Assembly (NCBI RefSeq): GCF_002776525.5
Contig: NC_045441.1
Span: forward strand, 124,999,610 to 125,063,609
Length of the DNA: 64,000 bases
Source: Piliocolobus tephrosceles
Lineage: Eukaryota; Chordata; Mammalia; Primates; Cercopithecidae
Direction: 5' to 3'
The notes beneath the pieces are model-generated. The model made no database searches. It was not told the origin of the DNA and worked only from the letters and a program-made list of their open reading frames with translations. Shown here one piece after another: positions 12,168-23,440 of this stretch. A program made the translations under genes and the position numbers. Numbering within the stretch: position 1 is the first letter of the stretch; every line of letters begins with the position of its first letter.

Positions 12168-12450
12168 AGTTCTTTTTTTTTTTTTTCTTTTTTTTTTGAG
12201 ACTGAGTCTTGCTCTGTCACCCAGGCTGGAGTGCAGTGGGGTGATCTCTGTTCACTGCGAGCTCCGCCTCCCGGGTTCACACCATTCTTCTGCCTCAGCC
12301 TCCTGAGTAGCTGGGACTACAGGTGCCCGCCACCACGCCTGGCTAATTTTTTTGTATTTTTTTTTTTTTAGTAGAGATGGGGTTTCCCTGTGTTAGCCTG
12401 GATGGTCTCGTTCTCCTGACCTCGTGATCTGCCCACCTCGGCCTCCTAGA
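12168..12450 (-). mobile_element. Alu, slightly 5'-truncated, nested in Tigger1
   Basis: Reverse Alu with T-rich tail at 12173-12198. It lacks the outermost 5' Alu sequence (it stops after GGCCTC). Flanks CCTAGAGTTCTT and CCTAGAATTCTT are the target duplication. Confidence 0.93.
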
Positions 12451-13989
12451 ATTCTTAAGGATCATGCTAAATCTACTCTGCCTGTGCTCTAAAACAAAAC
12501 AACAAAGCCTGGGTGACAGCACATCTGTTTACAGCATGGCTTACTGAATATTTTAAACCCACTGTTGAGGACTACTGCTCAGAAAAAAAATTCCTTTCAA
12601 AATATTGACAATGCTCACTGACAATGCACCTAGTCATCCAAGAGCTCCGGTGGAGATGTCCAAGGAGATGAATGTCGTCTTCATGTCTGCTAACACAACA
12701 TCCAATCCCTAGCCCATGGATCAAGGAGTAATTTTGACTTTTGAGTCATACTATTTAAGAAATACATTTCATAAGGCTATAGCTACTATAGATAGTGATT
12801 CCTCTGATGGATCTGGGCAAAGAAAGTTGAAAACCTTCTGAAAAGGATTCACCATACTAGATGCCATTAAGAACATTCATGATTCATGGGAGGAGGACAA
12901 AATATGAACACTGGCAGGAGTTTGGAAGAAGTTGATTCCAATGCTCATGGATGACTTTGAGGGGTTCAAGACTTCAGTGGAGGAAGTAACTACAGATGTG
13001 GTAGAAATAACAGGAGAACTGGAATTAGAAGTGGAGCCCAAAGATGTGACTCAATTGCTGCAATCTCATGATCAAATGTGCACATATGAGGAGGTGCTTT
13101 TTATGAATAAGCAAAGAAAGTGGTTTCTACAGATAAAATCTACTCCTGGTGAAGATGCCATGAATATCTTAATGACAACAAAGGATTTAGAATATTACAT
13201 GCAGTTATTTGATAAAGCAGTGGAGGGTTTGAGAGGATTAACTCCAATTTTGAAAGAAGTTTTACTGTGGATAAAATCCTATCAAACAACATTGAATGCT
13301 ATAGATAAATCTTTTATGAAGAGTCCACTGAACTTCATTATTGTCTTATTTTAAGAAATTGCCACAGTCACCCCTACCTTCAGCAACCACCACCCTGATC
13401 AGTCAGCAGCCATCAACATCAAGGCAAGATCCTTCACCAGCAACAAGACTATGACTGCTGAAGGCTGGGATGATCGTTAGCATATTTTTGCAATAAAGTA
13501 TTTTAAAATTAAAGTGTGTCTATTGTCATTATTTTAACCATAATGTTATTGCATGCTTAATATACTACAGTATATTATAAACATAACTTTTATATGCACT
13601 GGGAAACTAATAAATTTGTGTGACTCATTTTATTGCAATATTAACTATCGCAGTGGTCTGGAACCAAACCCACAATATCTCTGAGGTATGGCTGTATATG
13701 CCCCAGAGGGAGGCTGATGAAGTGCTGCGCTCTGCCTCCCCCAAAACATTACCAGTCTTCCTGGTTCTTTTTTATTGCTGGTCATGCCTGGCTGGAAGAA
13801 TCTCCTCCTGGGTCTTCCTGCCTCCAGTCCGCTTACTCCAGGACATTATGCTCAGGCTGCCAGGACACGACTTCTTGGCTCTCATTTGTTCTATTGCTTC
13901 TTATGGTAAAAAATCTAAACTGCCTTCCTATTGCCTATTTTATTGAGAAACTGAAGTCATTATATTTATTTCATGTCATTTACCTATCT

Positions 13990-15330
13990 TGCTTCACCTT
14001 TCTCCCTTAACTGAGGGCATAAAGTGTCCCTGTCTCTGCTGAAGGCTGATGCCACCAACTGTGTCCTAAGTCCCATCCTCTGTCCTCCTCTCCCATTTCT
14101 CTTGATCTTACTCCATCACTTATCTCTTCTCTCCTATATTCAACCTCCTCCTCTTTAAGGGCTTTTTATCCTTAGAGCACAAACATACAGTAATTGAGTT
14201 ACTTCCATCATTAAAAAACCCCCAAAAAGCCTTCCCATGACCTCCTCAGTTGCTGTTCTTTCTTCTTCCATTCTCATTCAAACTTCTTGAAAGAATTAAT
14301 TTTTAGCCAGGTACGGTGGCTCACACCTGTAATCCCAGCACTTTGGGAGGCTGAGGCAGGTGGATAATGAGGTCAGGAGATCAAGACCATCCTGGCTAAC
14401 ACGGTGAAACCCTGTCTCTACTAAAAATACAAAAATTAGCCGGATGTGGTGGCACATGCCTATAGTCCTAGCTACTCATGAGGCTGAGGCAGGAGAACTG
14501 CTTGAACCCAGGAGGTGGAGGTTGCAGCGAGCCAAGATCTTGCCACTGCACTCCAGCCTGGGCAACAGAGCAAGAGTCTGTCTCAAAAAAGAATTATTTT
14601 TTAATAATCTCTTCACCTCCAATTCCATCTTCATTATGCTGAAATTTGACTTCCACCTACACAGTTCTACTGAATGTTAGGAGCCTATGAGCACCTAATT
14701 GCCAAATCCAATAGGCACTTTCTATTCATTATCTTCCTTGATCTCTCTGCTAAATTTAACACCATTAATCACTCCTGCCTCCTTCGAACTTTTATGTTCC
14801 CTTGGCTTCTGTGACACATAGAAAAATGTTCTGGTTCTCCTAATCTCTATTTAACTATTCCTTTGTGGGCTCCACTTCCTTCACCAATCTTCTAATTGTC
14901 GGTGTACCTCGAGGTTTTGTCTGTTGTGTACTTATCTTCTTACGTATATTCTTTCTGAGCAATTACTAGCTGGATACCAACTCCCAATTTATGTAAGTGC
15001 AGACATGTCTCCCAAGCTCCAGACCCATATATCCATCTCCATCTAGATGTTCCAGAGGAACCTCAAATGTATCATATCCATAATTGATTTAATCAGTTTC
15101 TACTTCTTGGATTCTCCATCTAACTTAGTAGCACCACCATTCACTAGATGTGTAAGAGAGAAATCATCTTTATTTCTTCCTTCCTTCATATGCTCCCTCT
15201 TTTTTCAATTACCAAGTCCTATTGGTTCTACCTCCTAAATATTTCTCAACCAAATTACCTCCCCATCTCTGTTACCAAAACCCTATCTTAGGCTTTCTCT
15301 ATTCTTGCATGGATGACTTCAAAAGCTTCT
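13990..15330 (+). repeat. L2 LINE fragment (reverse-transcriptase region)
   Basis: Pyrimidine-rich sense-strand L2 sequence. Recognisable pieces include 'CTTCTAATTGTCGGTGTACCTCGAGGTTTTGTC', which corresponds to the L2 GVPQGSVL motif region, 'CCCATATATCCATCTCCATCTAGATGTTCC' and 'AAGTCCTATTGGTTCTACCTCC'. Frames are destroyed. An Alu interrupts it at 14306-14590. Confidence 0.72.
14306..14590 (+). mobile_element. Full-length Alu in L2
   Basis: Starts at AGCCAGGTACGGTGGCTCAC. Flanking GAATTAATTTTT and GAATTATTTTTT are the target duplication. Confidence 0.92.
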
Positions 15331-15364
15331 ACTAGGTTTCCCTGGCACCCGTCTTATCTCCAAC

Positions 15365-16160
15365 GAACCCATTCATTCAACAAATACTTACAGAGCATCT
15401 ACCATATGCGTTGTTCTGGGGGTTAGGGATATAGCAGTGAACAAAAGAGACAGTGTCTGTTGTCACTGAACATATACTATCATAATAGGTGAGAGAGAGA
15501 GAGAGAGAGTGTGTGTGTGTGTATGTGTATAAGTGTCTAAATAACACATTAAACAAGAAAATTCCAGACACCAATTGAAAGACAAGATAACGGGATAGAA
15601 GGTAACTGAAGGGGTAGATATTCAGAGTAGAGTTGTCTGAGCCAGTAACATCTGAGCAGAGACCTGAAGGATGATGAAAAAGAGCCAGTCTTAGAAGATC
15701 TGAAGGAAGAGCATTGTGGGTAGGAAGAACAGCAAGTAGAGGCAGGTTCTGGGGCAGGTTCACGTTGGTGTGCTTGAAGAACAGGTACTAGGCTGTTGTG
15801 GCTGGACAGTCTAAAGTGAAGGGAATAATAGTCTAATAGGAGGAAGGATCATGTTGAGCTTTATAGGCCATAGGTAGATTTGGGAATTTAGAGTATCTTG
15901 GGGAGCCATTGAAGGGTTTTCATCAGGACAGGGATATGATTTGATCTACCTTCAAAACAGATCATTCTGGATGCTGCATGGAAAATGCATTGTAGGAGCA
16001 AGACTCAAAGTTGGGGAACAAGATAGGAGATGACTGCATTATTCAAGTAAGAAATGGTGGTGGCAGGGCTTAAGGGGGCAGCAAAAGAGATGGCAAGAAG
16101 TGATATTAATAGAATTGGAAGAGAATTTGGATGTAGAATCATTAGGTCCTGATAAGGAAA
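15365..16160 (-). repeat. L2 LINE fragment, reverse orientation
   Basis: Plus-strand landmarks 'TTCATTCAACAAATACTTACAGAGCATCTACCATATGCG', 'GAGACCTGAAGGATGATGAAAAAGAGCC', 'GGAAGAGCATTGTGGG', 'TTTATAGGCCATAGGTAG' and 'GGAGCCATTGAAGGGTTTTCATCAGGACAGGGATATGATTTGATC' are in the order of antisense L2. Confidence 0.72.
15489..15530 (+). repeat. (GA)n(GT)n compound microsatellite
   Basis: GAGAGA run followed by GTGTGT run inside the antisense L2, probably grown from a short purine tract. Confidence 0.95.
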
Positions 16161-16164
16161 GACT

Positions 16165-16555
16165 CAAGAAAGTTTCCCTTCAACCTCCATTCGTAGCTCC
16201 AAAGTGATTTTCTAAATGCAACTCAAGCCATACTATACCATTCAACCGTAACCCTCGGTAGTTCCTTTGTGCTTATCAATTAAATGCTAAACTCTGTAGC
16301 CAAAGAGACAAGGCCATCCCTGATGGGTTTCTGCTTTTCTCTTCAGAATACTTCCTTGGCACCCCTCCCTCCCTGGCTGTTAGATGCCTGTCTTTGTGTG
16401 TGTGTCTCAGCATCCTGTGCCTTTGGTACCTCTATCATAGCTATCATAGCACTAACATCATATTGCAATTGCCTGTGTGTATGTTGATAAGCTCCTACGA
16501 TGTGAAGACTTGGTCTTGTTCCTCATTTTATTTCTAGTGCTTAGCTCCTTGGTGC
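16165..16555 (+). repeat. L2 LINE 3' fragment
   Basis: 'CTCCAAAGTGATTTTCTAAATGCAACTCAAGCCATACTATACCATTC' and 'AATTAAATGCTAAACTCTGTAGCCAAAGAGACAAGGCC' follow the sense L2 3' portion. It adjoins an antisense L2 piece, so this cluster (13990-16555) holds L2 in +, - and + orientation. Confidence 0.65.
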
Positions 16556-16722
16556 TTAAAGTTTAGTCCTTGAGCCAGCAGCACAGGCATCGTCTGAGAC
16601 CTTGCTTGAAATGCCAAAGCTCAGACCTCACTCCAGATTTAGTGAACTGGAATCTGCATTTTAGCAGCCAGATCCCCGGGAGACTCATATGCACCTTGCA
16701 GTTTGAGAAGCTGGCTTGTTTC
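16556..16722 (-). mobile_element. MER5A-like hAT-Charlie element
   Basis: 'TAGTCCTTGAGCCAGCAGCACAGGCATC', 'CTTGCTTGAAATGCCAAAGCTCAGACC', 'GAACTGGAATCTGCATTTTAGC' and 'TTGAGAAGCTGG' follow the reverse MER5A consensus. Non-autonomous. Confidence 0.78.
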
Positions 16723-17300
16723 CTGACATACAGCAGGCACTCATCAAACCTCAAGTTGAAAAGAGCCAGCAAACCAATCCAGACTCCTCAGAGCTCAACA
16801 ATGTTTCCCTTTTGCTGAAATAAATCCAAGTCAAAAGCAGCTTTACTGAAGTCAGTTACATCCTACTAGATGCTATGGACACATTGAAAAGTGTCCGCCA
16901 CTGCGTGACTATTGACTCCTGTTTAAAGTAACATGATCAGTGGTTACGTTCACTTCAAGGATGGGAACTAAGCACATCAGGGATTTCAGACTTGATTAAC
17001 TCAAATGTACTCAATTAACTCAAATTCTTTTCTTATAGAATACATTGTAATTTTTAGTAAAGTCACTCATATAATCCAACACCTAACTTTTTCCTTTGAA
17101 TAGTTAATACTCTAATTAAGTGTCAAGAATAAAGTTTTCCATACCAAAGGTTCTCTGTTCCCATAGGACCTATTAGCAAACCACACACAAGTGCTAATTA
17201 GCTCATTAACACTTCACTGTTATTCTGGAAGGCGCTCTCAAGTTTTTTTTTTTTTCCCCTAAATAAATCTATAAGGTCAAAAGTTTTCAGTTTTACCTTT

Positions 17301-17587
17301 TATCTCTCTCTCTCTCTCTCTCTCTCTGGACAGAGTCTTACTCTGTTGCCCAGGCTGGAGTGCGGTGGAACAGTCTCGGCTCACTACAACCTCTGCCTCC
17401 TGGGCTCAAGCGATTCTCCTGTCTCAGCCTCCTGAGTAGCTGGGATTACAGGCGTGCACCACCACGCCCAGATAATTTTTGTGTTTTCAGTAGAGACAAC
17501 GTTAAGTTTTGCCATGTTGCCCAGGCTGGTCTCAAACTCTTGACCTCAAGTGATCCACCTGCCTTGGCCTCTCAAAGTGCTGGGTTA
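17301..17587 (-). mobile_element. Alu whose tail became a (TC)n repeat
   Basis: Reverse Alu with about 12 TC units (17303-17326) where a poly(T) tail is expected, then GGACAGAGTCTTACTCTG. Flanks TTTTACCTTT (17291-17300) and CTTTACCTTT (about 17588-17597) look like the target duplication. It lacks the outer 5' Alu end. A 160-codon frame over this Alu (17360-17842) is an Alu translation running into flanking sequence, not a gene. Confidence 0.9.
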
Positions 17588-18102
17588 CTTTACCTTTCTC
17601 ATAAATGTGGACAAGTTGTACCTTATCTGTACAAACCACAAAATGGGACTAACAGTCTACTCCCTACCCAGTTCCACAGAGCCTTCCAGGGTGATGAAGA
17701 TCTAGGAATCTCAGGTGCAGGAATTCTGATGTGCATCACAGACTTCAGTCCGTCTGGTCACTCATTGTCCCTCAGGCATGGATGTCAACACCAGAGCCCA
17801 AGGACAGCTGTGCCCAGTCAGCTAGTAGTAGACAGGCAGTGACCTTATCTTCTCAGCATCTTAGGTACTCGGAATTCACTGCTGCATGAGCTCAGAGGTT
17901 TCTCCTTCACATAAACCCTTTAAAGACTCCAGAAACCTTAATAGTCCCATCACCTGAAGGCAGATAATCCACGTTGCTGAGAACAGCTCTCACTCCCTCC
18001 CTAGAAATCTTCAGAGAAGCAAGAAGTGGCTCTTTTTCTGTAAAACCTATAGGAAATTACTGAACTGGCTGCTTCTCAGGTTGAGGAAATGCATGGTGAA
18101 AA
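17588..18102. other. Unassigned intergenic DNA
   Basis: No gene or repeat family recognised. Confidence 0.5.
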
Positions 18103-18115
18103 TCAAATGTTTCAT

Positions 18116-18374
18116 GCTGATCGCGCTGGCTCACGCTGGCTCACGCCTGTAATCCTAGCACTTTGGAGGCCGAGGTGGGCAGATGGCTTGACATGGTGAA
18201 ATCCTGTCTCTACTAAAAATAAAAAAATTAGCCAGGTGTGGTGGCACACACCTGTAGTCCCAGCTACTCAGAGGGCTGAAGCACGAGAATTGCTTGAACT
18301 CGGGAGGCAGAGGTTGCAGGGAGCCAAGATCTCACGACTGCACTCCAGCTGGGTGACAGAACAAGACTCCATCT

Positions 18375-18410
<36 letters not shown>
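18116..18410 (+). mobile_element. Alu with internal duplication and deletion, 35-A tail
   Basis: Duplications TCAAATGTTTCAT (18103-18115) and TCAAATATTTCAT (18411-18423) bound it. Near the 5' end the 10-bp unit CTGGCTCACG is tandemly duplicated, and about 30 bp normally reading 'GAGGTCAGGAGTTCGAGACC' are missing after AGATGGCTTGA. The uninterrupted 35-A tail (18376-18410) is long for an Alu this diverged. Confidence 0.93.
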
Positions 18411-18413
<3 letters not shown>

Positions 18414-18423
18414 AATATTTCAT

Positions 18424-20230
18424 TTTTAAAATGGGAAAATTTACTGCAGGGACAGTGGAGTGAAAGCAATTATTCTCTTTTGCTGTTGTTTTTGTAGAGT
18501 CTGTGTGGGATGTTACAGAGAGCAGTGGCTGGAGACAGGGTTCTGGATCTCGTTCTCTTTGTCCATACTTGTTAGCATTACATTCTTGTCACCTCTCTTG
18601 TCCATAGTGTTTTCACTAGATGGCCTCTAGCATTCCCTCTAATCCCAACATTTTAGGACTCTTTGTTTCTGTTTTTCCTTTTTTATTTTTTTCTTTTTTC
18701 TGGGGAGACAAGTGAATTAACTCTGAAAAAATTCCAGTGGTTCAGTAGCCAGTGGTGGTGTGCTGGGAAATGCTTAACCACCAGTGCTGATCTGTAACAT
18801 TTGCCAATTTTTGTGGTGTAAATAATCTCATCATGGCTGACTTCAAGCTCTCAAGATGATGTTAACCTGCTCACAAAATTTCTAAAAATTTATCAGTCAG
18901 CTCTTGCAAGCTGGGATGAGCTGTCTCCAGCACATCTTTGCGAACAAGCCTCATTGTATGTTATTCTAAAAGGAGCGGGACTTACACAGCAAAGGGCAGG
19001 GATGCTTCCATTATCTTGGCTCTATGCCTGGTTATGGGGAAATTTAGGATGAGCATCAGGAAATCGTGGAAGGTTAGCACTGACAGGTGTGGCCAAACAC
19101 TGAGAACAGGAGTGATCCCATTTATCAGGATGTCTGACAACTCTCCGGGCCTTCTGCCAGGAAGTCATCATACCATTCCTGTATGCTTGGAGAAGGGCAT
19201 GCAATGACACTCAGAAATTGGATTGCCCATAAGAATTATTCCAAGTAGAGAGGTAGAGTCTTTTCTATGTGCCAGAAATAAGAAGGTCTGGGAGTGGGCT
19301 GGGGCTTAATATTACCTTCAGTGTAGTCTCTCCTATTTAGTTTTGGGCTCATTCCCTGAAATCAACTTTAAATTGTGGGCTGGCACTTCTTTCCTGCAGG
19401 TACGCATTCATCTCTTGTTGCTATTTCTGATGACTAGTACCCTAATTTTCCTACCTTTGTAAAAAAACATCATTTAGTTCCCAGGATATGGTCAGAGAGA
19501 TACTTGTATTTTATTTTTGTTTAACCACAATTGAAAGCATAATGGAAGGTCATAGGCTTAAGGTCATAGGAAGGAGTAGCGAGTGAGTTATACTGAGAAC
19601 AATTTCATTCCTTGGCCATGAGTTGTGCACTGTTTCATTGTAAGAACTTCAAGTAGGAAGATGTTCTGAATATATTCTGTCTTGTAAGGGAGACACCAGT
19701 ATCAGATGAGGCCCAGTCCTTAGCAAAGTTGAAATGTGAATAGACCCGGAACTTAGCAGATCCGTAATGTCAAGACAGAACTTGGTGTGCAGATGCCAGG
19801 TGTTGATATGACTGTTTTGGTGAAGACTGGGCAGGAATCCTAGTATAGTGTAGAGCCCTGAAGTTCTTTGTCTTCTTCCCAGGACAGCATGAAGCAGCCA
19901 GTAATGTTCATGGTCAGGACATACTAGAAACTAAGCAGGTGAATTATGGGTCCACAACTAGGTTGAGTAGGAGGCAAGGAGCAGGAACAAAGGCTCCAAA
20001 GTAAAAAATCCTTGACAAACCCAAAACATCTATCTCATAAGTGAATGTTGTTGGGCTCAAGAGAGCTATGACAAGACTAGGTGAACTGGCTCAATTATCC
20101 CATTTTCTTAGTAGACAGACACATGACCCCAGAAAGAGCCAGGCTCAGTGAGGGAAGGTAAAGAGCAAACCCAAGGTCACATATCTAAGAAACAGCCAAG
20201 TCAAATAATAAACTGGAGTTCATTTGGGAT
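18424..20230. other. Long stretch without gene or clear repeat
   Basis: Unique-looking sequence. Short frames at 18938-19207 and the reverse frame at 19022-19210 overlap and lack any known motif. No transposon termini seen. Confidence 0.45.
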
Positions 20231-20269
20231 CAAAATTCTCCAGAGAAATAGAACCAGTACAGTGCATAC

Positions 20270-20346
20270 AGACACACACATGTGTATGTATATATATAGG
20301 AATGTATATTTGTATGTATACACCCACTCCATACACACACACACTC

Positions 20347-20381
<35 letters not shown>

Positions 20382-20390
20382 TGCATTAGT
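20270..20390 (+). repeat. (CA)n-rich microsatellite
   Basis: Alternating CA and TA tracts with a 27-bp or longer pure CA run at about 20352-20378, at the boundary of an MST LTR insertion. Confidence 0.95.
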
Positions 20391-20391
20391 C

Positions 20392-20735
20392 TGTGTTCAC
20401 ACTGCTATAAAGAACTTCCCTGAGACTGGTTAATTATAAAGGAAAGGGGTGAGTATGACTCACCATACCGCATGGCTGGGGAGGTCTCAGGAAACTTACA
20501 ACCATGGCCAAAGGGGAAGTTGGCACCTTCTTCACGAGGCAGCAGGAGAGAGAAGTGAGAGTATAGGAAAAAACTCCCACCATAGGATCTCGTGAGAATT
20601 CCCTCACTATTATGAGAACAGCATGGGGAAAAGTGCCCCCATGATCCAGTCACCTCCCACCAGGTGCCTCCCTCAACACCTGGAAATTACAATTCAAGAT
20701 GAGATTTGGGTGGGAACCCAGAGCCAAACCATATA
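20392..20735 (-). mobile_element. MST-type MaLR solo LTR, reverse
   Basis: Starts TGCATTAGTCTGTGTTCACAC and runs through 'CCTGAGACTGGTTAATTATAAAG' and 'CATGATCCAGTCACCTCCCACCAG' to 'GAGATTTGGGTGGGAACCCAGAGCCAAACCATA'. This is the reverse complement of the THE1/MST LTR order. It lies within the CA/TA repeat. Confidence 0.88.
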
Positions 20736-20739
20736 CTTA

Positions 20740-21202
20740 GAAATATACATTTATATATATATATACACACACAGACACATATATATACACATACATAGAA
20801 TATATATACACATACATTGACTGACCGTGGGGTGCCCAGATTGAACATTGTGTGTGTGTGTGTGTGTGTGTATATTTTTACTATATATAGAAATTTTTTT
20901 ATATGTCATGAGAAATATATTCATATATACATACAAATATATATTTGACACACAAATATATATGTATAGATGAATATATTTCTCATGACATGTAAAAAAT
21001 TTCCTCATATATAGTAAAATATATATATATTTCCTTATATAGTAAAATATATATATATTTCCTTATATAGTAAATATACATATATATTTCCTTACAGATA
21101 TATGGTAAATATATATTTTCATATATACAGTATATATATATTTTACTATACATAGAAGGAAATATATACATTTCCTCTCTATATAAGAATATATATATTT
21201 CT
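20740..21202. repeat. AT-rich minisatellite with long palindrome
   Basis: Mixed (TA)n, (CA)n and (TG)n runs, then an inverted repeat with arms of about 70 bp (20876-20945 and 20951-21019). Both arms contain the motif TTTCTCATGACAT or its complement. Between 21005 and 21120 copies of a unit reading TTCCTTATATAGTAAA recur roughly every 26-34 bp. Likely prone to slippage and cruciform formation. Confidence 0.9.
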
Positions 21203-21500
21203 GGCCAGGCATGGTGGCTCATGCCTGTAATCCCAGCACTTTGGGAGGCCAAGGCGGGGGGATCATGAGGTCAGGAGTTTGAGACCAGCCTGGCCAACAT
21301 GGTGAAACTCCATCTCTACTAAATATACAAAAATTAGCTGGTTGTGGTGGCAGGTGCCTGTAATCCCAGCTACTTGGGAGGCTGAGGCAGGAGAATCACT
21401 TGAACCTGGGAAGCAGAGGTTGCAGTGAGCTGAGATTACACCACTGCACTCCAGCCAGGGTGACAGGGTGAGATTCTGTTTCACACACACACACACAAAA
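21203..21500 (+). mobile_element. Full-length Alu inserted in the minisatellite
   Basis: Starts GGCCAGGCATGGTGGCTCA. The A-rich tail has been converted to (CA)n followed by (TA)n. The same AT-rich unit occurs on both sides, so the minisatellite existed before the Alu arrived. Confidence 0.93.
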
Positions 21501-21912
21501 TATATATATATATTTCCTTATAGATATAATACATATATATTTTCTTATAGATATATAATAAATATATTTCCTTATTGATATATAATACATATATATTTCC
21601 TTATAGATATAAATATATATTTCCTTACATATATAGTAAATATATACTTATATACTATAAAGAGGAAATACATATTTATACTATATAAAAATATACTATA
21701 TAAAAATATAAATTTGTACTATATATAAACAAATTTATACTATACATAAATTTTTCCTATATATTGTATACAGTATACATTTCCTATGTATAGGACATTT
21801 ATATTTGTATATTTTAAATATATAGTTCCATATATAGTGCAAATATATATATTTCCATATATATAGTAAATTTATATATATTTCCTTATCTATGTATATA
21901 TAAGGAAATTTG
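21501..21912. repeat. AT-rich minisatellite, right part
   Basis: Repeats of a unit of about 29 bp containing TTCCTTATAGATATA and a TAATACATATATA part, decaying rightward into less regular TATATA sequence. Continues the array left of the Alu. Confidence 0.9.
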
Positions 21913-22335
21913 TCATGAGAAATTGGCTCATGGGACTAGGGAGGCTGAGAAGTCCCACAGTCTGCCGTCTGCCATGTGCAAGCTGGAGGCCCAGGAAAGA
22001 CAGTGGTGTAATTCAGTATAGGCGTGAAGGCCTGAGAACAAGGGGAGCAGATGGTATAGATCCCAGTCTGAGGGCCAGAGAGAAGATGCTATGTCCCAGC
22101 TCAAGCAGTGAGGCTAGAAAGGGGGTGAATTCCTGCTCCCTCCACCATTTGTTCCATTCAGGCCCTCAACAGACTGGATGATGTCTGCCCGCACTGGAGA
22201 GGGCAATCTGCTTTACGGAGTCCACTGATTCAACTGCTAATCCCATCCAGAAACACCCTCACAGGCACACCCAGAAGCAATGCTTAATCTGGGCACCCTA
22301 TGGCCAGTCAAGTTGTCGCATTAAATTTATCATCG

Positions 22336-23440
22336 CACCCCCCACACAAAAGCACCCATTCTGCCTTTTCCGGAGCATGGGTGAGGAGTCCTGGAATAAC
22401 CTGTACAGGAAGGATGGCATAGTGACGACGATTTGCCCGAATGACGGAGATGCAAATTAGCTTGTGTGTGAAGAAGCGTTTTAATGAGAAGAGGAACACT
22501 ACAAAATGGTGTCTATGTTAGGATTATAAGTGTTGCAAATATTTATACATATGGCTTATATTTGGAAGGGGATAAAGAAAAATGAAAATTAAGGTAGGCT
22601 GGTAAGGTTATGTGTGAATATTTTAGAAACCTTCCTTTCTTGATTTTGTAATGTTTGAATATACTCAAATCTTTTGTGAAAAGGATTTTCTATTTTTTAG
22701 AGAACAAAATGAGCTGGAATTTCCCTGGAGGAATTGAAATCAGGCAGAAGGAAGAATTTCTTTGTGGGATATTTAGACTCCAGGAAGTGCTTATGAAAGC
22801 GCTGGGACGCCATCGTATTGGTGGCCCTTGGAGCAGGGGACAAACCAGGTTGCTGTGAAAGGATCTTCCCATCTGGAGATTCCTATATTATTCCCATTTC
22901 ACAAATGGGAGGGTCTGGTTCATAGTATTAACTGAGATGCAAAAGTGACTCTGTGTGGGAGTGGCATGGAGAGGCCTTCACAGCCAGGTTCATGACATAG
23001 GGAAAGTCCAACTTTGGTAACTGCTTCCGATCTCCTCCAGGCGTGTTCATTCCTATAACTGATCCAAATCCTACCAGCAGCTGCAGCAGTTAGGCACCAG
23101 GTTCCCCAATTCCTCAACAGAACAAAGGTTGTTCTAACATGAGAACTTTGCCTCAACTTTTGCAGTCATAGAGGTCTTAAACAGCCTTAAACAAAAGCAA
23201 AACAAAACAACAAAAAGACCTGTTGAGTGCAGGGAAGACAATAGGAGCAGCTTTCTAGGTGGGCAAGTTTTCTTGACACGATGGCAGGGCTTCACCTCTG
23301 CACCCCCAGCCCAGCCAGTCTTCTGCTCCAAGTCAGAGCTCTCCAATGTAAACTCCCTTTTTCTAGGTAGGAAACTTGTTGTTATTGCTATTTTGGTAAC
23401 TTGGATTGCACCGTGGACACAACTGGTTTGAAACACATTA
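22336..23440. other. Unassigned intergenic DNA
   Basis: No gene or repeat recognised. A 117-codon reverse frame (23134-23487) crosses into Tigger2 and has no family match. Confidence 0.45.

Larger units (their letters stand above)
11046..13354 (+). pseudogene. Tigger1 transposase pseudogene
   Basis: The frame opens at ATG 11046 (MTTKCSSETKSHRSLTLNQN), stops at about 11159, and resumes as DYTKQQTFSAEETAFCWKKM and DTLTLLLGANAAGDFKWEPM before the Alu. The last 140 codons (12932-13354) are intact and end ..FIIVLF, with the acidic ELELEVEPKDV region at about residues 32-42. Tigger transposases are CENP-B/jerky-like DDE enzymes. Here L1 and Alu insertions plus stops in the middle inactivate it. 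The 140-residue open tail is the longest non-Alu, non-L1 frame in the window, but it is only the C-terminal part of the transposase. Confidence 0.9.
10610..13694 (+). mobile_element. Near-complete Tigger1 (pogo/Tc1-mariner) DNA transposon
   Basis: Left terminus CAGGCATACCT at 10610 preceded by TA, right terminus GAGGTATGGCTG ending at 13694 followed by TA, which is the TA target duplication of Tc1/mariner elements. After subtracting the nested L1 (11560-11943) and Alu (12168-12450) the remaining length is about 2.4 kb, the size of an intact Tigger1. It carries a broken transposase reading frame and a (TG)n microsatellite near its left end. Confidence 0.93.
20231..22335 (+). mobile_element. 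LTR-like primate repeat split by minisatellite growth and insertions
   Basis: The left end carries 'ATTCTCCAGAGAAATAGAACCAGTA' (about 20234) and the right part resumes at 21905 with 'AATTTGTCATGAGAAATTGGCTCATGGGACTAGGGAGGCTGAGAAGTCCCA' running to about 22335. In other copies of this common repeat these two parts are joined by a short TATATA/GAGAGA tract. Here that tract has been replaced by about 1.6 kb of CA/TA repeats plus an MST LTR and an Alu. I do not name the family with confidence. Confidence 0.6.

Noticed and set aside
17360..17842. 160-codon open frame, the longest in the window
   Set aside because: The first half is a standard translation of an antisense Alu and the rest runs into unique flank; no domain, no splice or promoter context.
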